Notes under the pieces: model-generated | Databases searched by the model: none | Told to the model about the DNA's origin: nothing | The model's input: the letters and a program-made list of their open reading frames with translations, nothing else | Made by a program: the position numbers and the translations under genes | Shown here: in pieces, positions 15,915-22,809 of the stretch | Layout of the letters: every line of letters starts with the position of its first letter | Position numbering within the stretch: position 1 is the stretch's first letter | IMG/VR virus record: IMGVR_UViG_3300045965_000034 | Coordinates: 1 to 42,421 of that record | Reading direction: 5' to 3' (one strand) | Length of the DNA: 42,421 nt | From: a virus

Positions 15915-16139
15915 ATGTCCCGGCTGATCCGTTTTCTCGACGCCCACACCATCCTCGACCCCTTCATGGGCTCTGGCACCACTGGCGTTGCCTCCGTCAA
16001 GCTCGGCCGCAAGTTCATCGGCATAGAGATCGAACCGAAGTATTTCGAGATCGCGTGCAAGCGCATCGGGGACGCGCTCAAGCAGCCGGATATGTTCATC
16101 GAGAAGCCGAAGCCGCTCAAGCAGGAGATGATGCTGTGA
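15915..16139 (+). CDS. Orphan SAM-binding fragment of a beta-class DNA methyltransferase
   Basis: 74 residues that match only the C-terminal part of N4/N6 DNA methyltransferases: motif [13 protein letters not shown] (residues 15-26) and the following [21 protein letters not shown]. The catalytic (D/N/S)PP(Y/F) motif and target recognition part are absent, and no matching upstream sequence exists: the frame upstream overlaps the previous gene and resembles a methyltransferase for only about 6 residues (DDPVALM). It may bind S-adenosylmethionine or act with a host subunit, or be a remnant. The intact frame and close packing argue that it is expressed. Confidence 0.7.
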   Translation: MSRLIRFLDAHTILDPFMGSGTTGVASVKLGRKFIGIEIEPKYFEIACKRIGDALKQPDMFIEKPKPLKQEMML

Positions 16140-16621
16140 TATGGGCAATCCTTGCCGCGTTGTTCGGCCTGCTGCTGTTCTATGCCGTCATCGGTCGCGC
16201 CTGGCTGAAGCGGCAGGAGTGGACGCAAGGGTTCTTTGCGTTCGTCGAGCCGATCGAGCGCCGGTTGTTTCTGAAGTCCGAAACGATCCTCGCCGGTCGG
16301 CTGCTCTGGCTCGTCAGCGGGATCGTCACCGCCTACGACTTCGTGGCGCTCTTTGCCTCGCAGCTCGACTGGACGCCGGTCACGTCGCGGCTGCTCGCCG
16401 GCGTGCCGGAGGACATGCGTCCGCTGATCGTGTCGGCTGCCATCAGCCTGATCGGCCTCCTGATCAACTGGCTGCGAAAGCGCACCACGAAGCCGCTGGA
16501 GGTGGTGGCGGCTCCTGACAAGCCGCCGCCGACCGTGGCGTCGGCGGTGCAGCGCGTCGAGATGGCGAACGCCAACGCGGTTGCTGCGATCGAGAGCGCC
16601 AAGGCCAAGGGGCAGGTCTGA
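16136..16621 (+). CDS. Multi-TM membrane protein of the lysis region
   Basis: 161 residues from a GTG that overlaps the previous stop (GTGA), with AGGAG 8-9 bases upstream. Three hydrophobic segments are visible: [18 protein letters not shown] at the N-terminus, [19 protein letters not shown] in the middle and [17 protein letters not shown]. The C-terminus is hydrophilic and alanine/lysine-rich. It could be a second holin or antiholin beside the 3-TM holin that overlaps it downstream. No named family recognised. Confidence 0.7.
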   Translation: MIWAILAALFGLLLFYAVIGRAWLKRQEWTQGFFAFVEPIERRLFLKSETILAGRLLWLVSGIVTAYDFVALFASQLDWTPVTSRLLAGVPEDMRPLIVSAAISLIGLLINWLRKRTTKPLEVVAAPDKPPPTVASAVQRVEMANANAVAAIESAKAKGQV

Positions 16622-17322
16622 TGGATTGGGTTGCAGTCGGCAAGCTGATTGCGCCGCTCGCCCCGGTCGCCGGCTCGATCCTCGGCGGGCTCATCCCGGT
16701 CCCCGGCGGCTCGGTGATCGGCCAGAAGTTCGGCGAAGCCATCGCCCGCGCGTTCGGGGTCGATCCGACGCCCAAGGCTGTGAGCGACGCCGTTGCCGCG
16801 GCCGGAGAGGAAACCGCCCGCGCCAAGATCAACGCCGCACTGGAGCAGTGCCGCGCGGAAATCTCAGGGTTCGTCGAGCTCGAGCGGCTGCACACGCAGG
16901 CCGTCATCGCGTCCCTGACGCAGACCAACGAGACGATGCGCGTCGAGGTCCGGCCGGAAAACCGGCATTGGTTCTACACCGGCTGGCGGCCCACGGCGGG
17001 CTGGCTGTTCAATCTGTTCGCGACGGTGTTCGGCGTGCTGCTCGCCTGGGCGAGCGTGGTCGCGATCCTGGGCAACGCAAAGCCGCTCGATGTCCTGCAC
17101 AACGCATGGCCGCTCTATGCGGCGTTTCTCGGCGCACTCGCGCTGATCGTCGGCGTGTACATGAGCGGGCGGTCGTTCGAAAAGGGCAAGGCGATCGAGC
17201 AGGGCGCGCCCGTGGTGATCAAGCCTCCGGTGATCATCCCGGAGGTCAAGCCGCCTCCGGCGACGAAGCCGGCGGCACCGCCGGCAAGGCCGCCCGGAAA
17301 GACTCACGACGCCGTGAACTGA
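16621..17322 (+). CDS. 3-TM phage holin
   Basis: 233 residues, ATG overlapping the previous stop. The N-terminal part has a glycine/proline hydrophobic segment (APVAGSILGGLIPVPGG) and a helical region; the core shows HWFYTGWRPTAGWLFNLF, a signature I associate with the 3TM holin superfamily also found in gene transfer agents, followed by two transmembrane helices (VFGVLLAWASVVAILG; LYAAFLGALALIVGVYM). The C-terminal tail is proline/lysine-rich. Holins assemble in the inner membrane and time lysis. Confidence 0.75.
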   Translation: MDWVAVGKLIAPLAPVAGSILGGLIPVPGGSVIGQKFGEAIARAFGVDPTPKAVSDAVAAAGEETARAKINAALEQCRAEISGFVELERLHTQAVIASLTQTNETMRVEVRPENRHWFYTGWRPTAGWLFNLFATVFGVLLAWASVVAILGNAKPLDVLHNAWPLYAAFLGALALIVGVYMSGRSFEKGKAIEQGAPVVIKPPVIIPEVKPPPATKPAAPPARPPGKTHDAVN

Positions 17323-17385
17323 AAGGCGGGACGCCCCGGATGCGCGAACACCCGGAGCGCCCCTGACCATCTGGAGCACTGACAT

Positions 17386-17751
17386 TTGCTGTCCGGCCAG
17401 GTGATCATCACGCTTGCAAGCTTCGTCCTGACGGCCGGCGTGACGCTGGTCGTGGTGACGCGGGCGCTCTCCAAGGTCGAACTGTCGCTGCGGGCGGCGA
17501 TCGTCGCGTCCAAGGACGAGGTCGAGGAAAAGATCGCCGAGCTGCGCCGCGAGTTCGAGGCCAAGGCCGATCGGCAAAGCAGAGAGTTCGGCGAGACGAT
17601 CAGGGCGCTCAAGGAGCACGTGCACCGGATCGAGACCTGGGCGCGCGACGAGTTCGTGCGTAAGGCGAGTTTCGAGGGGGCCGTCTCCCGCATCGAGAGG
17701 TCGATCGAGCGGATGGAAAAAAAGATCGACAAGATCGCGGAAGCCGACTAG
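17386..17751 (+). CDS. Putative inner-membrane spanin-like protein
   Basis: 121 residues from a TTG start (CTGGAG 9 bases upstream). One N-terminal transmembrane helix (VIITLASFVLTAGVTLVVV) is followed by a long charged coiled coil (VEEKIAELRREFEAKADRQ... SRIERSIERMEKKIDKI). This topology fits an i-spanin, which spans the periplasm and fuses membranes at the last step of lysis. No outer-membrane o-spanin lipoprotein was found overlapping it, so the role is not settled. The preceding 63 bases form an imperfect GC hairpin and hold no gene. Confidence 0.6.
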   Translation: MLSGQVIITLASFVLTAGVTLVVVTRALSKVELSLRAAIVASKDEVEEKIAELRREFEAKADRQSREFGETIRALKEHVHRIETWARDEFVRKASFEGAVSRIERSIERMEKKIDKIAEAD

Positions 17752-17758
17752 ACGGCCC

Positions 17759-19072
17759 ATGTCGCAATCCAACCTCACCCGCAAGGCCGCCACAGAAACG
17801 ATCCGCTTCGTCTCAGGTGCGCTGGCGGACGGCTTCAAGATCACCGGCAATCCGAATGCTCTGACGGAGGGCTGGCGGCGCTACTGTGCCGCGCGAAAAA
17901 AGCGGCTGGGGCGCATCTCGTTTCGTGGCCGTGTCGATCGCGCAAACGAACTCTACAACATCAAGCCGAGCATCAAGAGCGGCCGGAAACTTCGCCAGCC
18001 CTACCGCGCCAAGCAGGAGAAGCGCGGCGCGGATCAGATCGCCGACCAGGTGCTCTACTGGCTGCGCAAGCCTAACAAGCTTGGGCCGAAGACCGTTGCC
18101 GAGCTATCGGCCCGCACCCGTGCCTCGGTGCACGAGATCCGCGCCGCGATCAAGCTTCTGGAACAGCGCGGCGTCAACGTCACGCAGATAGGCGACCGCT
18201 TCGACATCCTGTCGCGCCCGCCGCAATCCTACACCGAAGGCGCGGCCCTGGAGATCGAGTCGCGACCTGACGGCTCCTACGTGTTCGCCGCGATCGGCGA
18301 CTTGCACGCGGCATCGAAGCACACCCGATGGGACGTGCGCGAGCATCTGATCCGGGAAGCCGAGAAGGCGAACGCGCAGGCGATCTTCGATACCGGCAAC
18401 TGGATCGACGGCGAGGCGAACTTCAACCGCTACGACCTCGAGGTGATCGGGCTCGAGCAGCAGTGCCAGATGCTCGCCCGTCGGCATCCGAAGACGAGCC
18501 TCCCGATCTACGCCGTCTCGGGCGACGACCACGAAGGCTGGTACGCCCAGCGCGAGGGCATCGATGTCGGCAAATACTGCGCCAACATCATGCGGGCCGC
18601 GGGCCACGACTGGAACGACCTCGGCTACCAGGAGGCCCACGTCACGCTGCGCCATGCCGGGAGCGGCAAGACCGCTTCGCTCGCCGTGGTGCATCCCGGC
18701 GGCGGCTCGGCCTATGCGCTGTCCTACTCGATCCAGAAGATCGTCGAGAGCTACGAAGGCGGCGAGAAGCCACACGCGGCCTTCTACGGCCATTACCACA
18801 AACTGTGGGCCGGCATCATCCGCAACATCTGGGTCGTCCAGACCGGCTGCGCGCAGGATCAGACCTCGTTCATGCGCAAGAAGCGCCTCGAGGCCCACGT
18901 CGGCGGCGCGATCGTGCAGTTCAAGCAAGACCCGCGCACCGGGGCATTGCTCGAGATGACGACAAGGCTGATCCGCTACTTCAACACTGGGTTCGAGCGA
19001 GGCACCGGCCGCTGGTCGCACCACGGCCCGGTGCGGCAGCCGAAGCGCTCGATCGGCGCGATCCGCGCGTGA
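17759..19072 (+). CDS. Calcineurin-like metallophosphoesterase with N-terminal winged helix
   Basis: 437 residues. All metal-binding motifs are present: GDLH (180-183), GNWID (213-217), GDDHE (255-259), a conserved His in VVHPGGG (312) and GHYH (344-347). The N-terminal 150 residues include a winged-helix-like segment (DQVLYWLRKPNKLGPKTVAELS... IRAAIKLLEQRGVNVTQIGDRFDI), so the enzyme may act on nucleic acid. Related phage enzymes exist but their substrate is unknown to me. It starts 7 bases after the spanin-like gene, near the end of the late operon. Confidence 0.85.
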   Translation: MSQSNLTRKAATETIRFVSGALADGFKITGNPNALTEGWRRYCAARKKRLGRISFRGRVDRANELYNIKPSIKSGRKLRQPYRAKQEKRGADQIADQVLYWLRKPNKLGPKTVAELSARTRASVHEIRAAIKLLEQRGVNVTQIGDRFDILSRPPQSYTEGAALEIESRPDGSYVFAAIGDLHAASKHTRWDVREHLIREAEKANAQAIFDTGNWIDGEANFNRYDLEVIGLEQQCQMLARRHPKTSLPIYAVSGDDHEGWYAQREGIDVGKYCANIMRAAGHDWNDLGYQEAHVTLRHAGSGKTASLAVVHPGGGSAYALSYSIQKIVESYEGGEKPHAAFYGHYHKLWAGIIRNIWVVQTGCAQDQTSFMRKKRLEAHVGGAIVQFKQDPRTGALLEMTTRLIRYFNTGFERGTGRWSHHGPVRQPKRSIGAIRA

Positions 19073-19082
19073 GGCTTGGAAC

Positions 19083-19247
19083 ATGCGCCGCAACCGGCGA
19101 AAGGTCGTCAAACGGCGATCGCCGCGGCGGGCGCTGGTCCGGCACGGGATCGATGTCACGGTCGAGCCTGACGACGACGAAGAGGAGGGATGCCGTCGCG
19201 ACATCCAGGGGCCAGGCAACGACGACAAGCCCGAGACATCGGACTGA
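19083..19247 (+). CDS. Small charged protein, 54 aa
   Basis: The ATG lies 8 bases after GAGG that overlaps the previous stop. The product has a very basic N-terminal half (MRRNRRKVVKRRSPRRALVR) and an acidic C-terminal half (EPDDDEEEGC). No domain recognised. It is the last gene of the rightward late transcript; its stop codon touches the first attP arm repeat. Confidence 0.5.
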   Translation: MRRNRRKVVKRRSPRRALVRHGIDVTVEPDDDEEEGCRRDIQGPGNDDKPETSD

Positions 19248-19446
19248 AATCCCGCCAAAACTTCGCCAATGAATAAGGGGGTTAACGGGGTTGAAATCCC
19301 AATGACTAACGGGTGAAAACCCGCATTCGGCCGCGATTGCTCCGATCCGCTTCCCGTTCGGGACGAAGGGGTCGCGAGTTCAAATCTCGCCACTCCGACC
19401 AGTAAAACAGGGGTTGCCCGCAAATCCCGCCAATACGTCCGCCAAA
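19247..19446. other. attP: Phage attachment site attP (tRNA-Pro type)
   Basis: Bases 19355-19401 form the 3' half of a tRNA: anticodon loop TTCGGGA (anticodon CGG, proline), T stem-loop GCGAG-TTCAAAT-CTCGC, acceptor strand CACTCCG, discriminator A and CCA. The 5' half is absent, as expected for an attP that restores a host tRNA-Pro gene upon integration. Two exact 12-bp direct repeats, AAATCCCGCCAA, flank the core at 19247 and 19422 and resemble each other further (then TTCGCCAA / TCCGCCAA); a related GAAATCCCAATGA lies at 19293. These look like integrase arm sites. The integrase gene starts its 3' end 10 bases away. No gene in this stretch. Confidence 0.85.
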
Positions 19447-19455
19447 ATAACGGCC

Positions 19456-20643
19456 CTACGTTCGCTTTTTGCCCCCGGCCCGCCCTCTGTGGCGGGCTTT
19501 CCGTTTTAACGCATGGGCGGGCTTCCTGCGGGCTTTGGGCGTCCCGCCCGGCCGGTCGAAAACCGACCATGCCGCCCTCTGGTGGTCCGGGTGGTTGTGC
19601 CCGTAGACCCGGATCAGGGTTTCGACCGACATGCCGAGATAGCCCGCCGCCTCCCATGGCGGGGCACCGCGCTGCATCATCCATGTCGCCGCGGTGTGGC
19701 GCAGCGCGTGCGGCGTCACGTCGGCATCGAGCGCGGCGTCCCTCACGGCTTGCCGGAACGCCTTCGCCATCCGGCCGATCGGCTCCCCGTTCCATTCGAC
19801 CGCGTAGCGTTGGCCGGATTTCTTCCAGCGGCGAAGGTGGGCGAGCAGCCGCCGCGGCAGCACGATCGCCGGCTGGCGCTTCTTGGTCTGCCGGCGGTGC
19901 GCACGGGGATGGAAGACGCCGCGCTCGAGGTCGATATGCCCGCGGCCTGCTGTCGGCTGCAGGGCTGCTTCCACGATCGCACCCGCCCGCCGGCCGGCGT
20001 AAAGCGCGACCAGGATGAAGCGGGCGACATGCCGGCGGGTGTAGCGGGTCTTCGTCTTGCCGCTCTGCTCGTCCTTCGCCCGCCATGCCGCGAGCACCAG
20101 GCGCGCGGCCTCGGACCGTGTGAGCCAGCGCTCCCGCGCCGGCCGCCGCGGCGGCAGCGGCACGCTGATCACCACCCGGATGTGCCCCTCGTTGCGGTAG
20201 TGGTTGATCGCGGCTCGAAGATCCTCGAGCTCCCGGCGTGCCGCGGCATCCGTCGAGCGCTGCGCCACGTAGGCGCGGCAGAGCGCGCCGTTGATCTGCG
20301 ACAGCCGCTTGTCGCCGAAGAACCTCAACAGGATCGAGATGCGCGAGAGCGTAGCCGACGGGTCGGCGTGTCGTGGGGCTACGTCGCGGGCGTAGACCGC
20401 GAGCGCGTCCGCGACCGGGACGCGAACCGGATCACGTTCGCCTTCGGCCGCGCGGGTGACGTGCTTTTCCGAGATGTAGCGCGCGAGTTCTCTCTCAGCT
20501 CCTGCACGATCGTCTGACAGGCATCGCGTGCTCTGCTGATGTCGTCCGTCGATAATGAGCCAGACGGCGGGATGAGTTCGTCGCGCGCCCGCTCGGCGTT
20601 CTTCCCTGAGCCAGAGTCTCGGGCCTTGCCCGCGAGGCGGCAT
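19456..20643 (-). CDS. int: Tyrosine recombinase (integrase)
   Basis: 395 residues. Catalytic residues are visible: Arg in LYAGRRAGAI (218/219), HALRHT (His312, Arg315) and Tyr347 in RVYGHNHPD. The N-terminal arm-binding part includes PRLWLREE and the SAM-like core-binding region (residues about 70-160). It inserts the phage at the tRNA-Pro attB through the adjacent attP. The first 265 bp overlap the excisionase-like gene in another frame; the start is kept here because recognisable integrase sequence (WLIIDGRHQQSTRCLSDD) begins within the overlap. Confidence 0.9.
   Translation of the reverse strand: MPPRGQGPRLWLREERRAGARRTHPAVWLIIDGRHQQSTRCLSDDRAGAERELARYISEKHVTRAAEGERDPVRVPVADALAVYARDVAPRHADPSATLSRISILLRFFGDKRLSQINGALCRAYVAQRSTDAAARRELEDLRAAINHYRNEGHIRVVISVPLPPRRPARERWLTRSEAARLVLAAWRAKDEQSGKTKTRYTRRHVARFILVALYAGRRAGAIVEAALQPTAGRGHIDLERGVFHPRAHRRQTKKRQPAIVLPRRLLAHLRRWKKSGQRYAVEWNGEPIGRMAKAFRQAVRDAALDADVTPHALRHTAATWMMQRGAPPWEAAGYLGMSVETLIRVYGHNHPDHQRAAWSVFDRPGGTPKARRKPAHALKRKARHRGRAGGKKRT
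19478..19507 (+). terminator. Rho-independent terminator of the late operon (inside int)
   Basis: GCCCGCC, 6-base loop, GGCGGGC, then TTTCCGTTTT on the + strand. It lies within the last codons of the leftward integrase gene and faces the rightward late transcript, so it ends late transcription just past attP. Confidence 0.75.
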
Positions 20644-20840
20644 AACTCACGCATCCGTCTGATGTCGGCGAGCGTGGTGTAATCCTTGCCCGCCACGCGC
20701 TCGATGGCAAGCCGCCCCCGCTGATGTTCCAACCGCAATCCGTGGGCCGACATGCTGCCGTCCGGGTACGCAATCGCCGCCGCCACGTCGAGCCGAAGCG
20801 GCGTGTCGGGGGCGACTTCGATGGCCGGGCGGTTGCTCAC
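20379..20840 (-). CDS. Excisionase-like DNA-binding protein
   Basis: 153 residues. The N-terminal 75 residues (PLRLDVAAAIAYPDGSMSAHGLRLEH...GRLAIERVAGKDYTTLADIRRMRELC) have the layout of small winged-helix/AlpA-type excisionases that I associate with rhizobial prophage integrase neighbourhoods. The C-terminal half is low-complexity, serine/arginine-rich and lies over the integrase start. It would direct excision and perhaps regulate int. Co-transcribed with int from the leftward promoter. Confidence 0.65.
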   Translation of the reverse strand: MSNRPAIEVAPDTPLRLDVAAAIAYPDGSMSAHGLRLEHQRGRLAIERVAGKDYTTLADIRRMRELCRLAGKARDSGSGKNAERARDELIPPSGSLSTDDISRARDACQTIVQELRENSRATSRKSTSPARPKANVIRFASRSRTRSRSTPAT

Positions 20841-20843
20841 ATC

Positions 20844-21050
20844 CTATCCTTGACCATCACAAAACGTGAGGTTTGAGTCGGCAATCGCCCGCACGGTCGC
20901 GAGCGCCATGGCCGCATTTGCCGATGGAGAGTTGTTCTTGTCGCAGACCGAGATTATCGCGGCCAGCGCGTCCTTCATGCGGACATTCTCGACGAATATC
21001 CTTGCGAGTTGCACCCTTGCACGGTCGCTGAGTCCTTGGGGCTCGTTCAT
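20844..21050 (-). CDS. Small hypothetical protein, 68 aa
   Basis: The ATG at 21050 has GGAGA 11 bases upstream; an in-frame start at 21107 would overlap the gene before it. Helical product (MNEPQGLSDRARVQLARIFV ... ALAAIISVCDKNNSPSANAAMALATVRAI). No domain recognised. Member of the leftward early operon, 3 bases upstream of the excisionase-like gene. Confidence 0.6.
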   Translation of the reverse strand: MNEPQGLSDRARVQLARIFVENVRMKDALAAIISVCDKNNSPSANAAMALATVRAIADSNLTFCDGQG

Positions 21051-21090
21051 ATAAAATCTCGTCTCCGCGACTGTGACCCGCTCATTTCGC

Positions 21091-21273
21091 TTACAAGCGC
21101 CGCTCAATCTTCCAGTCGATTTCTGACCCGCTCGCCACCCCGGTTTGAAGGTAGAGATAGGTCAGTTCTGGGACTGAGACGGAGAGCCCAGCCGTCTCTG
21201 CACCCTCGATAGCCAAGCGCAGTTCCTTGAGCTTGTCGCGGATGTAGCGCGCGTGGCGTTCGTCGGGGGCCAT
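21091..21273 (-). CDS. Small hypothetical protein, 60 aa
   Basis: Product MAPDERHARYIRDKLKELRL... with a helical, charged N-terminus and a tyrosine-containing segment (VPELTYLYLQTGVASGSEI). Possible small helix-turn-helix or adaptor; no family recognised. Leftward early operon. Confidence 0.55.
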   Translation of the reverse strand: MAPDERHARYIRDKLKELRLAIEGAETAGLSVSVPELTYLYLQTGVASGSEIDWKIERRL

Positions 21274-21287
21274 GTCTCACTTCCTGT

Positions 21288-21479
21288 TTAGAAGCGCAGT
21301 GGCGCGATTTTGGCGTCGATGTAGCGGTCCAGCGCGTTCATCAATTGGGCCATGTTGTTCTGATATTGCCCCTCGCTCCATTGATGGGCGTAGCGAAGTG
21401 CGCCGATCGCTTCGTGCAGATCGCCGCGAGCCAAATTGAGTTGGCGCATTTCTTCGCTGACCTTTCCATGAGCCGCCAT
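21288..21479 (-). CDS. Small hypothetical protein, 63 aa
   Basis: Fully helical product (EEMRQLNLARGDLHEAIGALRYAHQWS...AQLMNALDRYIDAKI), a two-helix hairpin by appearance. The ATG follows directly on the stop of the upstream gene. Unknown function; a small helical phage protein of this type could bind a host or defence protein. Confidence 0.6.
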   Translation of the reverse strand: MAAHGKVSEEMRQLNLARGDLHEAIGALRYAHQWSEGQYQNNMAQLMNALDRYIDAKIAPLRF

Positions 21480-21809
21480 CTAACCCTCCTGCTTTAGTGT
21501 CTGCTCATCTGTGAGAGCGCGCCGCGTCTCGATCTCGTAACGCCCACAAAGTTCAGCGAGGTTCTGCATACCTTCGTCTCTCTCAGGCTTGCTGGGCCGG
21601 TGTTGCATCCGCCGCTGCGGCAGGCGGCGGGTGCTGTCGTCAAGATCAATCTCGGCGAAGAAATACCCGCTCGCACCGCACACAGCCAACGCGACGAAAT
21701 ACCCAAGCATCGCGCCGGTCTCGCCAGCCAAGGCAAGGCCAACGGACATGCACAGTAGCATCAAGATGGTGCAGTAAGAGATTAAACCGAGCACGACCAA
21801 AATGACCAT
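21480..21809 (-). CDS. Small membrane protein with two TM helices
   Basis: 109 residues. Two hydrophobic stretches at the N-terminus (VILVVLGLISYCTILMLLCM and LALAGETGAMLGYFVALAVC, continuing to GASGYFFAEI), then a hydrophilic C-terminal domain with basic and acidic residues (RLPQRRMQHRPSKPERDEG). An inner-membrane protein of the leftward early operon. Roles such as superinfection exclusion are possible but not shown. Confidence 0.6.
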   Translation of the reverse strand: MVILVVLGLISYCTILMLLCMSVGLALAGETGAMLGYFVALAVCGASGYFFAEIDLDDSTRRLPQRRMQHRPSKPERDEGMQNLAELCGRYEIETRRALTDEQTLKQEG

Positions 21810-21846
21810 CTATTCGCCCTCCGTCACTCGCAGGTCCAATGAGCGA

Positions 21847-22050
21847 CTAGGGTGCCGCGTGCTTTCTGGCGCGCAGCCAATGCTGGGCTTCCTCGATCTT
21901 GGTCAACGCCAGCGAGTAGGTGCGGTGCCGCCCGAGTTCTTCGATCTCAAGGCGCGTCCGGGTTAAACCGATCATCAGGTCGTCGATCTTGTCGTCCTGT
22001 TCCGGCGTCAGGCCGTTGTTGAACGCCATCGCCGTGTTCTGCTCGCTCAT
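21847..22050 (-). CDS. Acb2/Tad1-hairpin-like small protein (candidate anti-CBASS/Thoeris sponge)
   Basis: 67 residues: a short acidic N-terminus, helix 1 (TPEQDDKIDDLMIGLTRTRL) and helix 2 (RTYSLALTKIEEAQHWLRAR). The second helix has the pattern R-x-x-S-x-A-x-T-K-x-E-E-A-x-x-W-L that I associate with the two-helix hairpin of the phage Acb2 and Tad1 families. Those proteins sequester cyclic nucleotide signals used by CBASS and Thoeris defence. The start follows GAGGGA by 6 bases. Family membership is by pattern only; function is inference. Its 5' end overlaps the upstream gene by 104 bp. Confidence 0.6.
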   Translation of the reverse strand: MSEQNTAMAFNNGLTPEQDDKIDDLMIGLTRTRLEIEELGRHRTYSLALTKIEEAQHWLRARKHAAP

Positions 22051-22294
22051 ATCGTTCCCTCATGATTTCCGCGCCGTGTTGAAGTCCCTCAAGGTAGGCC
22101 GACGCGATGACCTGCCAGAGTTCCAGCGACCGGCCGCGCCGGATGCTGGTCATGTTTCTTTCGGCACTCGGGCCGCAGAGGTGCCAAGCATCGGCCCATT
22201 GCTGTTCCGTCAGGCGCATGGACGAGAAGTCGCCTACCGGGACAACCGGGATCGACGGCCCGAACCTGACGAAATGCGCTTGCTTGGTCCTCAT
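21947..22294 (-). CDS. Hypothetical protein, up to 115 aa
   Basis: The core MRLTEQQWADAWHLCGPSAE...SLELWQVIASAYLEGLQHGAEIMRERYE looks like a real helical protein; a start at 22219 (Met26) is as likely as 22294, as neither has a strong ribosome site. The last 30 residues (EHGDGVQQRPDAGTGRQDRR) are read out of frame over the beginning of the Acb2-like gene and are low complexity. No family recognised. The 54 bases upstream hold no gene. Confidence 0.5.
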   Translation of the reverse strand: MRTKQAHFVRFGPSIPVVPVGDFSSMRLTEQQWADAWHLCGPSAERNMTSIRRGRSLELWQVIASAYLEGLQHGAEIMRERYERAEHGDGVQQRPDAGTGRQDRRPDDRFNPDAP

Positions 22295-22348
22295 TCAGTG
22301 TACGCCGTAATGCGAAGCTCTCAGTCTCGCTTCCCGAACCTCAGTGGA

Positions 22349-22774
22349 TCACCACGCGCCGCCCGGCCTCGTGTCCCAGGCTCGCGCGGTGGTCGCGCGG
22401 CGCAGCATGTCGGCCTGGGTCGGCGTTGCGATGATGATCCTGTTCTCGATCACGAGCACGTCTGTCGGCTCGCGATACAGCATGACGAAGTGCGGCGCGT
22501 TCCGGCGCTTCCATTGACGGCGGGTGCCCTTTCGGCCTTCCCGTTTGTTCGGGCACCGTGGACGCACCCAGGAGCCGCGCACGTCCCGTGCCGTCCGCGC
22601 TTGCGCCTGGGCATCAACCTCGCGAACCTGCATTCCGCCATAGGTCCATGGCATCATGCGGCGCTCGACGCGCTCCTTAACATCCTCTCCGGTCAGAGGG
22701 ACGCGCTGCGGACGCGGCTGCGGGTCGGCGCGATGCACCGTTGTCCACCTATCCAGATCGTCAAACACAGCCAC
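22349..22774 (-). CDS. Hypothetical basic protein, 141 aa
   Basis: GTG start with AAAGGG about 10 bases upstream. The middle is rich in arginine and lysine (CPNKREGRKGTRRQWKRRN), followed by a strand-rich part (APHFVMLYREPTDVLVIENRIIIATP). May bind nucleic acid; no domain recognised. Leftward early operon. Confidence 0.5.
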   Translation of the reverse strand: MAVFDDLDRWTTVHRADPQPRPQRVPLTGEDVKERVERRMMPWTYGGMQVREVDAQAQARTARDVRGSWVRPRCPNKREGRKGTRRQWKRRNAPHFVMLYREPTDVLVIENRIIIATPTQADMLRRATTARAWDTRPGGAW

Positions 22775-22809
22775 AGCGAAGCCCTTTCGTAATGTGATGT
22801 CAGTGACGC

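Noticed and set aside
15914-16139. Complete restriction-modification system
   Set aside because: The methyltransferase piece lacks catalytic motifs and no restriction endonuclease is adjacent; the HNH gene is in another operon.
19355-19401. A tRNA-Pro gene
   Set aside because: Only the 3' half is present; upstream bases do not form the acceptor 5' strand or D arm, and the anticodon stem is already mismatched. It is an attP core.
18104-20086. 660-codon - strand open frame across the phosphoesterase, attP and int
   Set aside because: It crosses attP and runs out of frame with the clear integrase; composition is antisense-like.
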